A program made the position numbers and the translations under genes. Below are positions 20,952-29,555 of a stretch of DNA of 64,000 nucleotides, one piece after another. The DNA lies in contig JADKCL010000068.1 of assembly GCA_016718825.1 (NCBI GenBank), forward strand, positions 62,001-126,000, given 5' to 3'. This DNA comes from Bacteroidota bacterium. GTDB lineage: Bacteria; Bacteroidota; Bacteroidia; J057; JADKCL01. Numbering within the stretch: position 1 is the stretch's first letter; each line of letters starts with the position of its first letter. Below the pieces are notes generated by a model. That model saw only the letters and a program-made list of their open reading frames with translations, was not told where the DNA came from and made no database searches.

Positions 20952-21102
20952 AATCAATTGTTGTTGTGAACAATTAGAAATGAAAAATTAGAAATTAGAA
21001 ATGGACTGCAATTTCTCATTTAGCTGCGCTGAACTTCATTTCTCAATTAGCTTCGCTGATGTGCTTCGCAGTTCTCAATTCTCAATTCTCAATTCTCAAT
21101 TC
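20952..21102 (-). repeat. Imperfect inverted repeat in preA-deaminase spacer
   Basis: One side is rich in TTAGAAATT words, the other in ATTTCTCAATT words, giving a possible long imperfect hairpin. TTAGCTTCGCTGA from dispersed family 1 is included near 21043. Confidence 0.5.
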
Positions 21103-21110
21103 TCAATTCC
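21073..21110. repeat. Heptanucleotide tandem repeat (CTCAATT)n
   Basis: About five uninterrupted copies of CTCAATT. The last copy runs into the 3' end of preA and supplies its TGA stop codon on the minus strand. Confidence 0.85.
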
Positions 21111-22434
21111 TCCGCATCTTAATCGCATCCTCCACCGTAGGCACATGATGGCCATTTCCGCCCGCTCGTTCATCGTTGAAGGTCGTCGGAATCGTGCCAG
21201 CAGCGGTGCGCTGCTCCCAGCTCAGGAATTCCTTGCCGTCGTCGCGTTTCTCCATCGTAATGCATTGCTCGACAGGGCAGACCAGCGAACAAAGGTTGCA
21301 GCCCACGCAATTTTCTTCGATGATGCTCGGCACGCGGCTGCCGTCTGTCGGGAGGGCAATCGCTTGGTGGGCACCATCGTCACAAGCCGTATAGCACAAT
21401 TGGCAGCCGATGCACTTGTCTTTATTGATTTCGGCGACGACTTTGTGCTTGAGGTTGAGCTCTTTCCACTCCACCTGCCGTGGCAGGGCCTTGCCGCACA
21501 TCTCCGCAATATTTCGGAAGCCTTTTTCATCCATGTAGCGCTCCAAACCCGGCAACATCTCGCGGATGATGCCAAATCCGTAGTGCATTACCGCCGTGCA
21601 AACCTGCAGCGAACTCGCGCCCAACAGGATAAATTCGGCGGCGTCGCGCCAGTTTTCGATGCCGCCAATACCCGAGATGGGGACATTGATCTCGGGATGC
21701 TGCGCGCAATCCTTGAGCATATTGAGGGCAATCGGCTTGACTGCCGGACCGCAATAGCCGCCGTTGGTACTCAATCCGTCCACTTCAGGATAGGCGGTGA
21801 GGGTATCGAGGTTGATACCCACGATGCTTTTGATTGTATTGATCAACGAAAGCGCATTGGTGCCACCTTGGACTGCAGCAAGTGCGGGATCCGTAATATG
21901 CGAAATATTGGGCGTGAGCTTCGTAATCACTGGAATTTTAGCCACTTCCATGACCCATCCGACGATGATTTTGAGCACCTCGGGATCCTGCCCGACGGCG
22001 CTGCCCATCCCGCGCTCACACATGCCATGCGGGCATCCGAAGTTCAATTCGATGCCATCTGCGCCGGCATTTTGGACGTCCTTCACGATCTGATGCCATT
22101 CTTCGCGGCTCTCGACCATAAGCGAGGCAATCACGGCATGGTTGGGAAAATGTTTTTTGACCTGCTCAATCTCGCGCAAATTGTCGGCGAGGGTGCGGTC
22201 GGTGATCAATTCGATGTTGTTGAAGCCCGCCATGCGGGTATTGCGGTAATTGACTGCGCCGTAACGGCTCGAAACATTGACCACCGGCACGCCGAGGGTC
22301 TTCCAAACCGCGCCGCCCCAGCCCGCGTCGAAGGCTTTCATCACTTGATAGCCGCTGTTTGCAGGCGGCGCGGAAGCCAACCAAAATGGATTCGGTGCCT
22401 TGATTCCCGCGAAATTGATGCTCAAATCTGCCAT
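21103..22434 (-). CDS. preA: NAD-dependent dihydropyrimidine dehydrogenase, catalytic subunit
   Basis: PreA reduces uracil or thymine to the 5,6-dihydro form using electrons from PreT. Residues 1-310 form the FMN-binding TIM barrel related to dihydroorotate dehydrogenase, with the active loop NFGCPHGM (C134) and ERGMG. The C-terminus has two [4Fe-4S] ferredoxin motifs: C341, C344, C347, C351 and C376, C379, C382, C386. Length (443 aa) is close to E. coli PreA plus a short tail. One variation is CPHGMCERGMG, with Cys where family members usually have Gly. It lies 73 bp downstream of preT, as expected for the two-subunit enzyme, and precedes cytosine deaminase. Confidence 0.95.
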   Translation of the reverse strand: MADLSINFAGIKAPNPFWLASAPPANSGYQVMKAFDAGWGGAVWKTLGVPVVNVSSRYGAVNYRNTRMAGFNNIELITDRTLADNLREIEQVKKHFPNHAVIASLMVESREEWHQIVKDVQNAGADGIELNFGCPHGMCERGMGSAVGQDPEVLKIIVGWVMEVAKIPVITKLTPNISHITDPALAAVQGGTNALSLINTIKSIVGINLDTLTAYPEVDGLSTNGGYCGPAVKPIALNMLKDCAQHPEINVPISGIGGIENWRDAAEFILLGASSLQVCTAVMHYGFGIIREMLPGLERYMDEKGFRNIAEMCGKALPRQVEWKELNLKHKVVAEINKDKCIGCQLCYTACDDGAHQAIALPTDGSRVPSIIEENCVGCNLCSLVCPVEQCITMEKRDDGKEFLSWEQRTAAGTIPTTFNDERAGGNGHHVPTVEDAIKMRRN

Positions 22435-22450
22435 AATATTAATTTTCTGG

Positions 22451-22503
22451 CATTGTCCCCGTGTAGGGACAGGTCGCGACCTGTCCCTACACGGGGGACA
22501 ATG
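22451..22503. repeat. Near-perfect 53-bp palindrome between preT and preA
   Basis: Arms built on GTGTAGGGACAGGTCG and CATTGTCCCC with one extra C in the right arm; the centre GGTCG/CGACC is identical to the palindrome at 16220. It fills most of the 73-bp preT-preA spacer, so the cotranscript should carry a strong hairpin there. Confidence 0.88.
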
Positions 22504-22507
22504 GATT

Positions 22508-23833
22508 TTATTTCATGAATATAGAATGTATCCCTTTCGCCGCCGCCTTGCCTTCGGCTGCGGCATTCACGACCTCAGCGCCGCCATTGACGGCATCGCC
22601 GCCCGCAAAATACTGCGGATTGACGCACTGACCATGCGCATTCACCTTGATTTTGCCGCTTCCGTCAAACAATTCGCCCTTAATTTGTGACAAAAGCGAC
22701 TTCTGTTTTTCTTGTCCCGTTGCCAAAATCACCATGTCGCAAGACACTACAAATTCCGAACCTGCAATTTCCTTGACTTGGCCATCCACGACTTCCGTCC
22801 GAATGAATTTGACGCCTTCCGCCTTTACATTTCCAACAATTTCAACGGGTTGGGCAGAAAATAAGCCACGCACGCCGACACCTTTCGCGAGGTCGTATTC
22901 GAATTCATAAGCGCCCATGTCGGCTTTGGGGCGGCGGTAGGCGAGGGTCACTTCCGATGCGCCCAAGCGCGCGCTTTCGCTTGCAGCGTCCATGGCCGTA
23001 TTACCACCCCCGATCACGACCACGCGCTCGGGAATGTGTACATCCGAATGCGCAAAGCGCAGGTGCTCAATGAATTCGGTTGCGCCGGTCACGCCGGGCA
23101 AATTTTCACCCTTCAATCCCAAAGCACGCGTTTTCCCAAGACCGATTCCCAGGAATATCGCATTGTAGCCACGCTCCAGGCGCTCGAAATCCTCGGGAGC
23201 CTCAATCGGTGATTCGTAATACACACGATAACCAAATTGCGCTTGCAAATAGGCCATTTCGTCGAGTGCCTCGGCATTCGTGATTTTGTAGGGTGCGACA
23301 CCGTAAACCGTCAATCCGGAAGGCTGAGCTTTGGCTTCGAAAACATCAACTTCATAACCCAGCAACCGCAATTCGCAGGCACAAGCAATGCCAGACGGAC
23401 CGGCCCCGATGACCGCAACTTTTTTGCCATTCGAAGGAGCCAAATCAAACAATTTCTTATTGGCCGCAATGGCCGCGGAAGTTGCATGGGCCTGCAAACG
23501 ACCGATCTCCAAGGGCTTGACATCCTGATGATTGTAAACGCAGCTACCTTCGCAGAGGACCTCCGTCGGACAGACCTTGCCGCAGGCATGACCAAAGAAA
23601 TTGCTTTCGTAAATTGTCTTGGCCGCGCCATCCAAATTGCCCGTATTGATCTGCCGGATGAAAAGCGGAATGTCAATCCCCGTAGGGCAGGCGTTCACAC
23701 AAGGTGCATCATAACAAAACAGGCAACGGCTGCTTTCATAATAAGCCTCCGTGGCATTCATAAGCGGCTTCAGTTGCGCAAAATTTTGCTCAAACTCAGC
23801 CTCATTTTGTGGTGTTTTGAATTCTCCCATCAT
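22508..23833 (-). CDS. preT: NAD-dependent dihydropyrimidine dehydrogenase, electron-transfer subunit
   Basis: PreT oxidises NADH and passes electrons to PreA. The N-terminal iron-sulfur domain has RCLFCYDAPCVNACPTGIDI and HACGKVCPTEVLCEGSC, the cysteine-rich pattern of the GltD/DPYD helical domain. It is followed by a FAD site (VAVIGAGPSGIACACEL) and an NAD(P) site (VVVIGGGNTAMDAASE). The ATG at 23833 (or the adjacent ATG at 23830) is chosen over an in-frame TTG at 23848. The product is 441 aa, the expected size. Transcribed after the beta-ureidopropionase gene and before preA on the same strand. Confidence 0.94.
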   Translation of the reverse strand: MMGEFKTPQNEAEFEQNFAQLKPLMNATEAYYESSRCLFCYDAPCVNACPTGIDIPLFIRQINTGNLDGAAKTIYESNFFGHACGKVCPTEVLCEGSCVYNHQDVKPLEIGRLQAHATSAAIAANKKLFDLAPSNGKKVAVIGAGPSGIACACELRLLGYEVDVFEAKAQPSGLTVYGVAPYKITNAEALDEMAYLQAQFGYRVYYESPIEAPEDFERLERGYNAIFLGIGLGKTRALGLKGENLPGVTGATEFIEHLRFAHSDVHIPERVVVIGGGNTAMDAASESARLGASEVTLAYRRPKADMGAYEFEYDLAKGVGVRGLFSAQPVEIVGNVKAEGVKFIRTEVVDGQVKEIAGSEFVVSCDMVILATGQEKQKSLLSQIKGELFDGSGKIKVNAHGQCVNPQYFAGGDAVNGGAEVVNAAAEGKAAAKGIHSIFMK

Positions 23834-23840
23834 ATACTCA

Positions 23841-23914
23841 GTTAGCAATTAGCGGTTAGCAATTAGCAGTTTACAGCATTCTTTCGAACTGCTAACTGCT
23901 ACTTGCTAACTGCT
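23841..23914. repeat. Inverted heptamer repeat between beta-ureidopropionase and preT
   Basis: The left arm is made of GTTAGCAATTAGCGGTTAGC-type words and the right arm of AACTGCTAACTGCTACTTGC-type words, roughly complementary over about 28 bases around a 14-base loop. It fills the 90-bp spacer. Confidence 0.75.
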
Positions 23915-23923
23915 CACTACGCA

Positions 23924-24790
23924 TTACAGCTCCGTCAATTTCCCATAAGTTTCCGGCCTGCGATCCCTGAAAAACTGCCATGTGGAACGCACTTCCTCGA
24001 TCATGTCGAGGTCAAATTCGGCGACGAGCAATTCATCATTGTCTTCGCTTGCTTGTGCAAAAATCTGGCCGCGTGGATCGACAAAATAGCTTGTGCCGTA
24101 GAATTTGCCCAGATTCCAGGGTTTTTCAGTGCCGACACGGTTGATGCATCCCATGAAATAACCGTTCGCGGCAGCATGCGCGGGTTGCTCAAGTTTCCAG
24201 AGATATTGGCTCAAGCCTGCGACGGTGGCACTCGGGTTGTACACGATTTCCGCGCCGTTCAAACCGAGGCAGCGGGCACCATCCGGGAAGTGGCGGTCAT
24301 AACAAATATATACCCCCACCTTGGCATACGCCGTTTGAAAAACGGGATAACCAAGATTGCCGGGTTTGAAGAAAAATTTCTCCCAAAATCCGCTCGTATG
24401 CGGGATATGGTTTTTGCGGTATTTGCCGAGGTATTTGCCATCGGCATCGATCACGGCCGCGGTATTGTAAAGAAAGCCCGCGCTTTCCTTTTCATACACA
24501 GGCACCACGATGACCATGCCGTATTTTTTGGCATAAACGGCAAGCCGTTCCGTGGTCGGACCCGGCACAGCTTCGGCACTTGCATACCAAAGTTTGTCCT
24601 GACCGGGGCAGAAATAGGGCGTATTGAAAATCTCTTGCAAACAGAGGATTTGGACCCCTTCCTGACCTGCCTTCTCGATGTAGGGAATGTGTTTCTCGTA
24701 CATCGCCTCGACGATTTGCTCAATCGAACCTTCGCCTTCGGTCATGGGAAGACTCATTTGGATGAGTCCGGATTTTACTTTTCTAGGCAT
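23924..24790 (-). CDS. Beta-ureidopropionase / N-carbamoyl amidohydrolase (nitrilase family)
   Basis: Hydrolyses N-carbamoyl-beta-alanine to beta-alanine, CO2 and ammonia, the last step of reductive pyrimidine degradation. The nitrilase triad is visible: E53 (LCLQEIFNTPYF), K126 (YRKNHIPH) and C163 (VYICYDRHFPDGAR). Length 288 aa is typical of the amidase type. The NTPYF segment and overall pattern also fit N-carbamoylputrescine amidase; the neighbouring preT, preA and, further upstream, dihydropyrimidinase favour beta-ureidopropionase. It is the first gene of the tight minus-strand block with preT, preA and cytosine deaminase. Confidence 0.88.
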   Translation of the reverse strand: MPRKVKSGLIQMSLPMTEGEGSIEQIVEAMYEKHIPYIEKAGQEGVQILCLQEIFNTPYFCPGQDKLWYASAEAVPGPTTERLAVYAKKYGMVIVVPVYEKESAGFLYNTAAVIDADGKYLGKYRKNHIPHTSGFWEKFFFKPGNLGYPVFQTAYAKVGVYICYDRHFPDGARCLGLNGAEIVYNPSATVAGLSQYLWKLEQPAHAAANGYFMGCINRVGTEKPWNLGKFYGTSYFVDPRGQIFAQASEDNDELLVAEFDLDMIEEVRSTWQFFRDRRPETYGKLTEL

Positions 24791-24989
24791 ATATCTTCTA
24801 TCTTTTCAAATGATCGATTTTGGGAAGCAAATTTTTGCTCCATACACTATCAAAATGGAAGATTGGAGGAATTTGGGAGAAAAGCAAGTGCGATTCGCCC
24901 TTTCCGTGCAGGATTCGGATTCCTCCATGCGGAATGGTTCATGGTCAAGGGGTTTGGTTCGTGCAATCGCTGAAGGTCAATCGCTCGCC

Positions 24990-25919
24990 CTACAGATCAG
25001 CGGGTTTGACAAACCGCAATGTGACAAATCCATCACGGAGTGGACCTTCATGATACGGATTGGGTAACGGATCCATCAGGTGGCTTTCATCGATGTTGTT
25101 TTCCGTATACGCTCGATGTATGATGAGCTCATTGATTTGATTGACAGCGAGTTGCTGTAATCTTTCGATCGTATTGGATGAAGGTGTGCCATTGGGACCA
25201 TGAACTTTGATTTGGAGCTTGTAAATCCAATCGGCATTGGCCATGCCGGCGAACCGGAAATCATTGGCAACAAACCATTCCTCGGAAAATTGCTTGCGGC
25301 CGTTGAGGGTCAGCGTGTCGCCCGCATCGGGAATTTCGTCATCGATTCCCACAAGGTATTGAGCGTAATCGGGTTGCGAACAAGTGTAGAAAAAGTCAGG
25401 CAGGGGACTGGAAAGCACGGTATTGCTATCCTTTGGATTCACCAACCATTCGCCGCGCCCGATCGCGCAAAGTTTGAGTTCGAAAAATATTGCTTTGAAC
25501 GTAGTTTCGTCCATCCATTGATGCACCCACGGAACCATAAAAAAGTCATCCGGCAACGTGTCGATGGGAGAGGCTTGCGGATTCGAAAAGATGAGTCCCT
25601 TGCGATCAGTTGCAACAAAATCCACGCTGCACCACAATTTCCCTTCAGCATCGAAATTGCCCTTCGAATAGTCGCTGTGGTAACAAATGGAATACTCCAA
25701 TTCCGTGCGAATCGTCCCGGAATCGCCATGTTGCCGCAGCTCCTCACGGGTCAATTGGTTGCTGACCGTGTTCAGATTGATCTCGCGGGATGGACCATTT
25801 TTCCATTGAATGGTCATCACCGCCTTCGTTTCGAGGCTTTTCGGACGCTGACGATGGCTGCATCCCGTGCAAAGCAGCAAGAACAGAACCCCGACAAAAA
25901 GCCAGCGCGATGTTTTCAT
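24990..25919 (-). CDS. Predicted lipoprotein of unknown function
   Basis: 309 aa with a lipoprotein signal peptide: positive start (MKTSR), hydrophobic core (WLFVGVLFLLL) and lipobox-like CTGC with Cys20 as the acylated residue. The mature domain has several aromatic and acidic segments (DFFMVPWVHQWMDE; NDFRFAGMANADWIYKLQIK) and no family I recognise. It is flanked by the beta-ureidopropionase gene (200 bp) and the GH31 gene (228 bp), both on the same strand, but the spacers are too long to claim one operon. Probably anchored in the periplasm or on the outer membrane. Confidence 0.7.
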   Translation of the reverse strand: MKTSRWLFVGVLFLLLCTGCSHRQRPKSLETKAVMTIQWKNGPSREINLNTVSNQLTREELRQHGDSGTIRTELEYSICYHSDYSKGNFDAEGKLWCSVDFVATDRKGLIFSNPQASPIDTLPDDFFMVPWVHQWMDETTFKAIFFELKLCAIGRGEWLVNPKDSNTVLSSPLPDFFYTCSQPDYAQYLVGIDDEIPDAGDTLTLNGRKQFSEEWFVANDFRFAGMANADWIYKLQIKVHGPNGTPSSNTIERLQQLAVNQINELIIHRAYTENNIDESHLMDPLPNPYHEGPLRDGFVTLRFVKPADL

Positions 25920-26146
25920 ATTCCAAGGCTATGTATTTTCCCATTCAAAGGCAAGAGAATGCAATTCAACAACAGCATGAAACTCGGCCATCCAACACTG
26001 GAATTCCATACGGTCGATAGCTGCTGCTGGAATTGTATTGAGGTCTGTGACCGATATTGTGGGTGAACGTTGCAACTGGAATGATTTCCCCAGCATTCGG
26101 CGTCTCTGTCGTCGAACGGTTCAGATTTTGTTTAACAACGTTTTCC

Positions 26147-28315
26147 TCAAAGCTTTTCCGCAAACGCCTTGGCGATCGCACTTTGCAGACTTTCCTTCCA
26201 TTTGCTGTCACTCCGAATGTACACTGCCGGGCAGCCCATCCAAGCGGTGACCTCCAAGGATTGTGGACCTTTGACCTGTATATTGCTCCGGATCAAATGC
26301 TCCCATTCGCCTTCCGGAAAATAGGCTGGGACTTTCACTTTTTCTGGATCCTTGGTGGTGTGCAACCATACATTCGGAATCACCAGGATGTCACGCCCCA
26401 AGAGATATTCGTATTTCAAATCAAGTACATTGGGATCCTCCGGATAATGCAGCCACAAATGTCGGATCATCGGCCAGCCTTTTTCATGCGCTTCGACATT
26501 GAGGGCTTTCAAATAATCCCCTAAGGCATCATGGGCTTTGGCCATGCGCAAAAATCCGGGATGCGGTTTTGTCAGTCCCCAGACTTGGTCGTCGCGTTTC
26601 AGCAATCCTTCGTGCGTCCGAAAAATGGGCGTGAAGGCCGCAAATTCGGCCCATCGCTCCATCAGGATGAAACTTCGGTCGATGTGCAGCATGCCGTTGG
26701 AAACATTGGTATAGCCGCCGAGATCGCTGTGGTTGATGGCGATTCCACTCATTCCGGAGGAAATCATGGCAGTGACGGCCGAGGGAAGTCCGTCGTTTTC
26801 GCCCCAGGATGTCATTTGGTCGCCCGCCCAATATGTCGATGCATATTGTCCTGCACCTAAATATCCGGAGCGGCTGAAATAAACATAATCTTCGGGATGC
26901 CCCGTGCTTTCGATCGCCATGCGGTTGACTTGTTGCCAGCGAATGGGATAATCATTGTGCGCTGCAATACTGCCTTCGTGCTTTGCCTTGTTGCCTTTGG
27001 AATCGGATGCGACCGGGTACCATTCGGCAAAATCAGCCATCCATCCAGAAAAACCAATGTCGATCATGTTCTTGCGAATCATCTCGGACAACATTTTGCG
27101 GGTCGCCGGATCGTGCAATTCGAATTGAAAAGCATCGAAACCACCCACCGGGAACAGTCGCGGAAGACCTTGAATGTCTTTGACCAGAAACTGCGCCAAT
27201 GAATCCGCCCAATGGCTTTCAGCTTTCAAAAACGGATTGATATAACCCAAGACTTTGATTCCGGCAGCGTTTTTGGCCGTTATCCATTGTTGGATCCGCG
27301 GATATTGCACCGTATCAGCTTCCCAATGCCATTGCAAGCGACTTCCGAATTGCGTTTGCCGCTTTCCGACCCAGTCTTGGATCCAAATTGCGGCCAATTT
27401 ACAGCCAAACGCCTGCAAGCGGGCGACGCGTTCATCCACCTGTTTTGCACCGCCTTGAATGCCCAACCATGTCCCCCAAGCCCAGTCCGGCAAAATGGGA
27501 AATCGCCCGTTGATCGTGCTGAAGGCCTCCAAAATATCCAAAGGTTGCGGCTTTTGCCAGATGACGAGCGTGAGGCTTGCCTCCATCGCATCAATTTCCA
27601 CGCGATCGGGTTTGCTGAAATCCAGCTGCGAAGGGCTTCCGCCTGTCACCGCAATTCCCTTGCCTTCGGTCGTCATGTAAAACGGAATCGGGCAATAGGT
27701 CGAAAATTCATTTCCGGCCACACCCGCCAACCGTGTGAAAGGCGTGATTTTGGGGTCGCCGCGTCCGATTCCGTTTTCCTCGACAATCATCGGAACCTTG
27801 TGTCCCTGCAAATTGAGGTGGCTGAATTGTTCTCCGCCGCCGAAGATATGGGCTGCCGAAGATTGAACGTAACGCAGGATCAAGCGGTCGGTTGTAGGCG
27901 ATTCGGCGACGGGCAGAACCTTGAGCTGCAAGTGGTCTTCGGTCGGATGCGTCACCAGCATTTTTGCCTGCATCTTGGTTTTTCCATTCGCAAGCTGGAT
28001 AAAAACGGTGATTGCACGCCCCGAATGGGTCACCACCGAGTCAATGGCGTCAAACCGAAATGGCTTCAGCAGGTGATCTTTCAACTTGAAGGAACCCATT
28101 CGCTGTTTGATGGATGATTTCCCATCCGCAGCAATCAGCCAATCTTCTCCCAAAGGAAATGCGATCGCAGGTTGGCTTTTTCCCGGCAACCAAAAGGACA
28201 ATTCGGCGCTCGTTTGACGCACTTGGATTTGCGCAGAAACTTCCGACCTTGCTGCCAACAGGATTGCCAGAAATGCCAGTATACCAAGCTTGATATTGTA
28301 ATTTGACAAGTGCAT
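26147..28315 (-). CDS. Exported GH31 glycosidase, YihQ-like (sulfoquinovosidase candidate)
   Basis: GH31 retaining alpha-glycosidase. The ATG at 28315 gives a signal peptide ending SEVSAQ, so the enzyme should act outside the cytoplasm; the frame extends upstream to 28513 but that part is not protein-like. Catalytic residues are D428 (GWMADFAEW, nucleophile) and D499 (YWAGDQ, acid/base). It follows E. coli YihQ closely: GGGEQFS, LGIQGG, IWIQDW, then FGSRLQWHW, where R326 and W329 match the Arg/Trp that bind the sulfonate, and HSDLGGY with Y535 matching the third sulfonate contact. This suggests release of sulfoquinovose from plant or algal sulfolipid glycosides. No sulfoglycolysis genes lie nearby, so the substrate remains an inference. 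Confidence 0.85.
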   Translation of the reverse strand: MHLSNYNIKLGILAFLAILLAARSEVSAQIQVRQTSAELSFWLPGKSQPAIAFPLGEDWLIAADGKSSIKQRMGSFKLKDHLLKPFRFDAIDSVVTHSGRAITVFIQLANGKTKMQAKMLVTHPTEDHLQLKVLPVAESPTTDRLILRYVQSSAAHIFGGGEQFSHLNLQGHKVPMIVEENGIGRGDPKITPFTRLAGVAGNEFSTYCPIPFYMTTEGKGIAVTGGSPSQLDFSKPDRVEIDAMEASLTLVIWQKPQPLDILEAFSTINGRFPILPDWAWGTWLGIQGGAKQVDERVARLQAFGCKLAAIWIQDWVGKRQTQFGSRLQWHWEADTVQYPRIQQWITAKNAAGIKVLGYINPFLKAESHWADSLAQFLVKDIQGLPRLFPVGGFDAFQFELHDPATRKMLSEMIRKNMIDIGFSGWMADFAEWYPVASDSKGNKAKHEGSIAAHNDYPIRWQQVNRMAIESTGHPEDYVYFSRSGYLGAGQYASTYWAGDQMTSWGENDGLPSAVTAMISSGMSGIAINHSDLGGYTNVSNGMLHIDRSFILMERWAEFAAFTPIFRTHEGLLKRDDQVWGLTKPHPGFLRMAKAHDALGDYLKALNVEAHEKGWPMIRHLWLHYPEDPNVLDLKYEYLLGRDILVIPNVWLHTTKDPEKVKVPAYFPEGEWEHLIRSNIQVKGPQSLEVTAWMGCPAVYIRSDSKWKESLQSAIAKAFAEKL

Positions 28316-28478
28316 TTTTAAACTGGATTTCGCTGAACGATACCATTGATCATGACCACTTTTTCGCCGACCACCGTACGCGAAGGAATGATGATTCGCC
28401 GGTTTTGGGTTCGGTTCCGGACCCCTGACCTGCATCGCAGCAAAGGGGCAAAAAGGCAGGCATTCGTGTGGAGCGTAT

Positions 28479-29444
28479 TCAAAACGAAGTCTGAAATGTA
28501 AAATGCTGGACATCAGACGCTATTCCACCTGCAGCTCGGTAAAAGTCCAAGGCATGTTGATCTTCGACATCCGCAGCCACAAAAACCGCACGGAATCCAT
28601 TTTTCTTCGCATAATTTTGAAGCGCCCGCAAGAGCTTCATTCCTAGTCCTTGACGCTGATATTTCTGCCTGACGGCAATGTCATAAAGGAAAAGTTCCTT
28701 TTCCTGATTGCGGTAACAATGTAGGACATAGGCTGTGAGTCCACCCGCCAATTCATTGTCGCAATAGACATTGTACACGACGAGCATTTCGCTGAAGAGC
28801 AATTTTGACAAATAGGAAAGGCTAGCGGTCGGTGGAGTTTCGTTCTCAAAGACTTCTTGAAACAGGAATGTCAGCGCGCGGAGAGCCTCTGCATCGTTCC
28901 TGCCCAGCCGTTGCACTTGGATGTGGCTAGGGATGGGCGGCTTCTCGGTGTCCACGGATGTTTCTTGGGAGGTGGTTTTTGCAACTGCTTCGAATTCAAT
29001 TTTATACATCCTCAATTGGGCCTGCACAGCAATGATGTTCTGTTGCAATTGGAATGTAAACCATTGTTGGCGGTATTTCCCGGAATTGTCTATTTCGTAC
29101 CTGAATTTGGCGAATGGCTTACTGCTACGAAGTGCTTTCCACAAGCGATCCTGGACAGCAGAATCGCTGAGAGATTCCACAAAGGCTTCCATTACGGCAT
29201 AATCTTCGCGGCTGTCCAAGGGTTCGATTTCCTTCCAAGTCTTGAGTGCCTTCTTGTAGCGGGCCTTCTCCACCTTGCCTTCTTCGCCGCCAATACTGCT
29301 GAAATATTCCTTTTCATCGAAATCTCCAGAGTCGAAATTCAACCAAAATGCGACTTCCCCGGTGATGGGATCGATGAAGCAACGTTCATGCGAATCTAAA
29401 CGTTCCGCGATTTCCTTCACCTGTTGAGCTGTGAGTGCATTCAT
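28479..29444 (-). CDS. UPF0158-like domain fused to AAC(3)-I-like GNAT acetyltransferase
   Basis: Residues 1-150 resemble UPF0158 proteins (CFIDPITGEVAFWLNFD, SREDYAVMEAFVESL, FKKF-like FAKFRYEID). After a linker (155-175) comes a GNAT domain (176-318) whose order of motifs matches aminoglycoside 3-N-acetyltransferase I: ALRALTFLFQEVFEN, YLSKLLFSE, GGLTAYVLHCY, LFLYDIAVRQKYQRQGLG (acetyl-CoA loop, about 251-268), ALDFYRAAG and DVQHFTF. It would acetylate a small amine using acetyl-CoA; whether aminoglycosides are substrates is not known. The fusion of these two domains is unusual to me. It lies between the GH31 and deacetylase genes on the same strand. Confidence 0.8.
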   Translation of the reverse strand: MNALTAQQVKEIAERLDSHERCFIDPITGEVAFWLNFDSGDFDEKEYFSSIGGEEGKVEKARYKKALKTWKEIEPLDSREDYAVMEAFVESLSDSAVQDRLWKALRSSKPFAKFRYEIDNSGKYRQQWFTFQLQQNIIAVQAQLRMYKIEFEAVAKTTSQETSVDTEKPPIPSHIQVQRLGRNDAEALRALTFLFQEVFENETPPTASLSYLSKLLFSEMLVVYNVYCDNELAGGLTAYVLHCYRNQEKELFLYDIAVRQKYQRQGLGMKLLRALQNYAKKNGFRAVFVAADVEDQHALDFYRAAGGIASDVQHFTFQTSF

Positions 29445-29555
29445 GTTTCAAGCCGTTGGACATTTTCGTTGCCCACCAAGGCAAAAGTATAAATTCTGGG
29501 GAGAAAAGAAGTGTTGGAAAAGGCAATTGGCATTTCCCCGCCGACTCATCCACCC

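Noticed and set aside
21001..22518. Plus-strand frame of 505 codons over preA
   Set aside because: Antisense shadow; preA on the other strand has a complete set of catalytic and cluster residues.
23903..24973. Plus-strand frame over the beta-ureidopropionase gene
   Set aside because: Antisense shadow of a gene with an intact nitrilase triad.
28316..28513. N-terminal extension of the GH31 gene
   Set aside because: The extension overlaps the acetyltransferase-fusion gene and is not protein-like; the ATG at 28315 gives a clean signal peptide.
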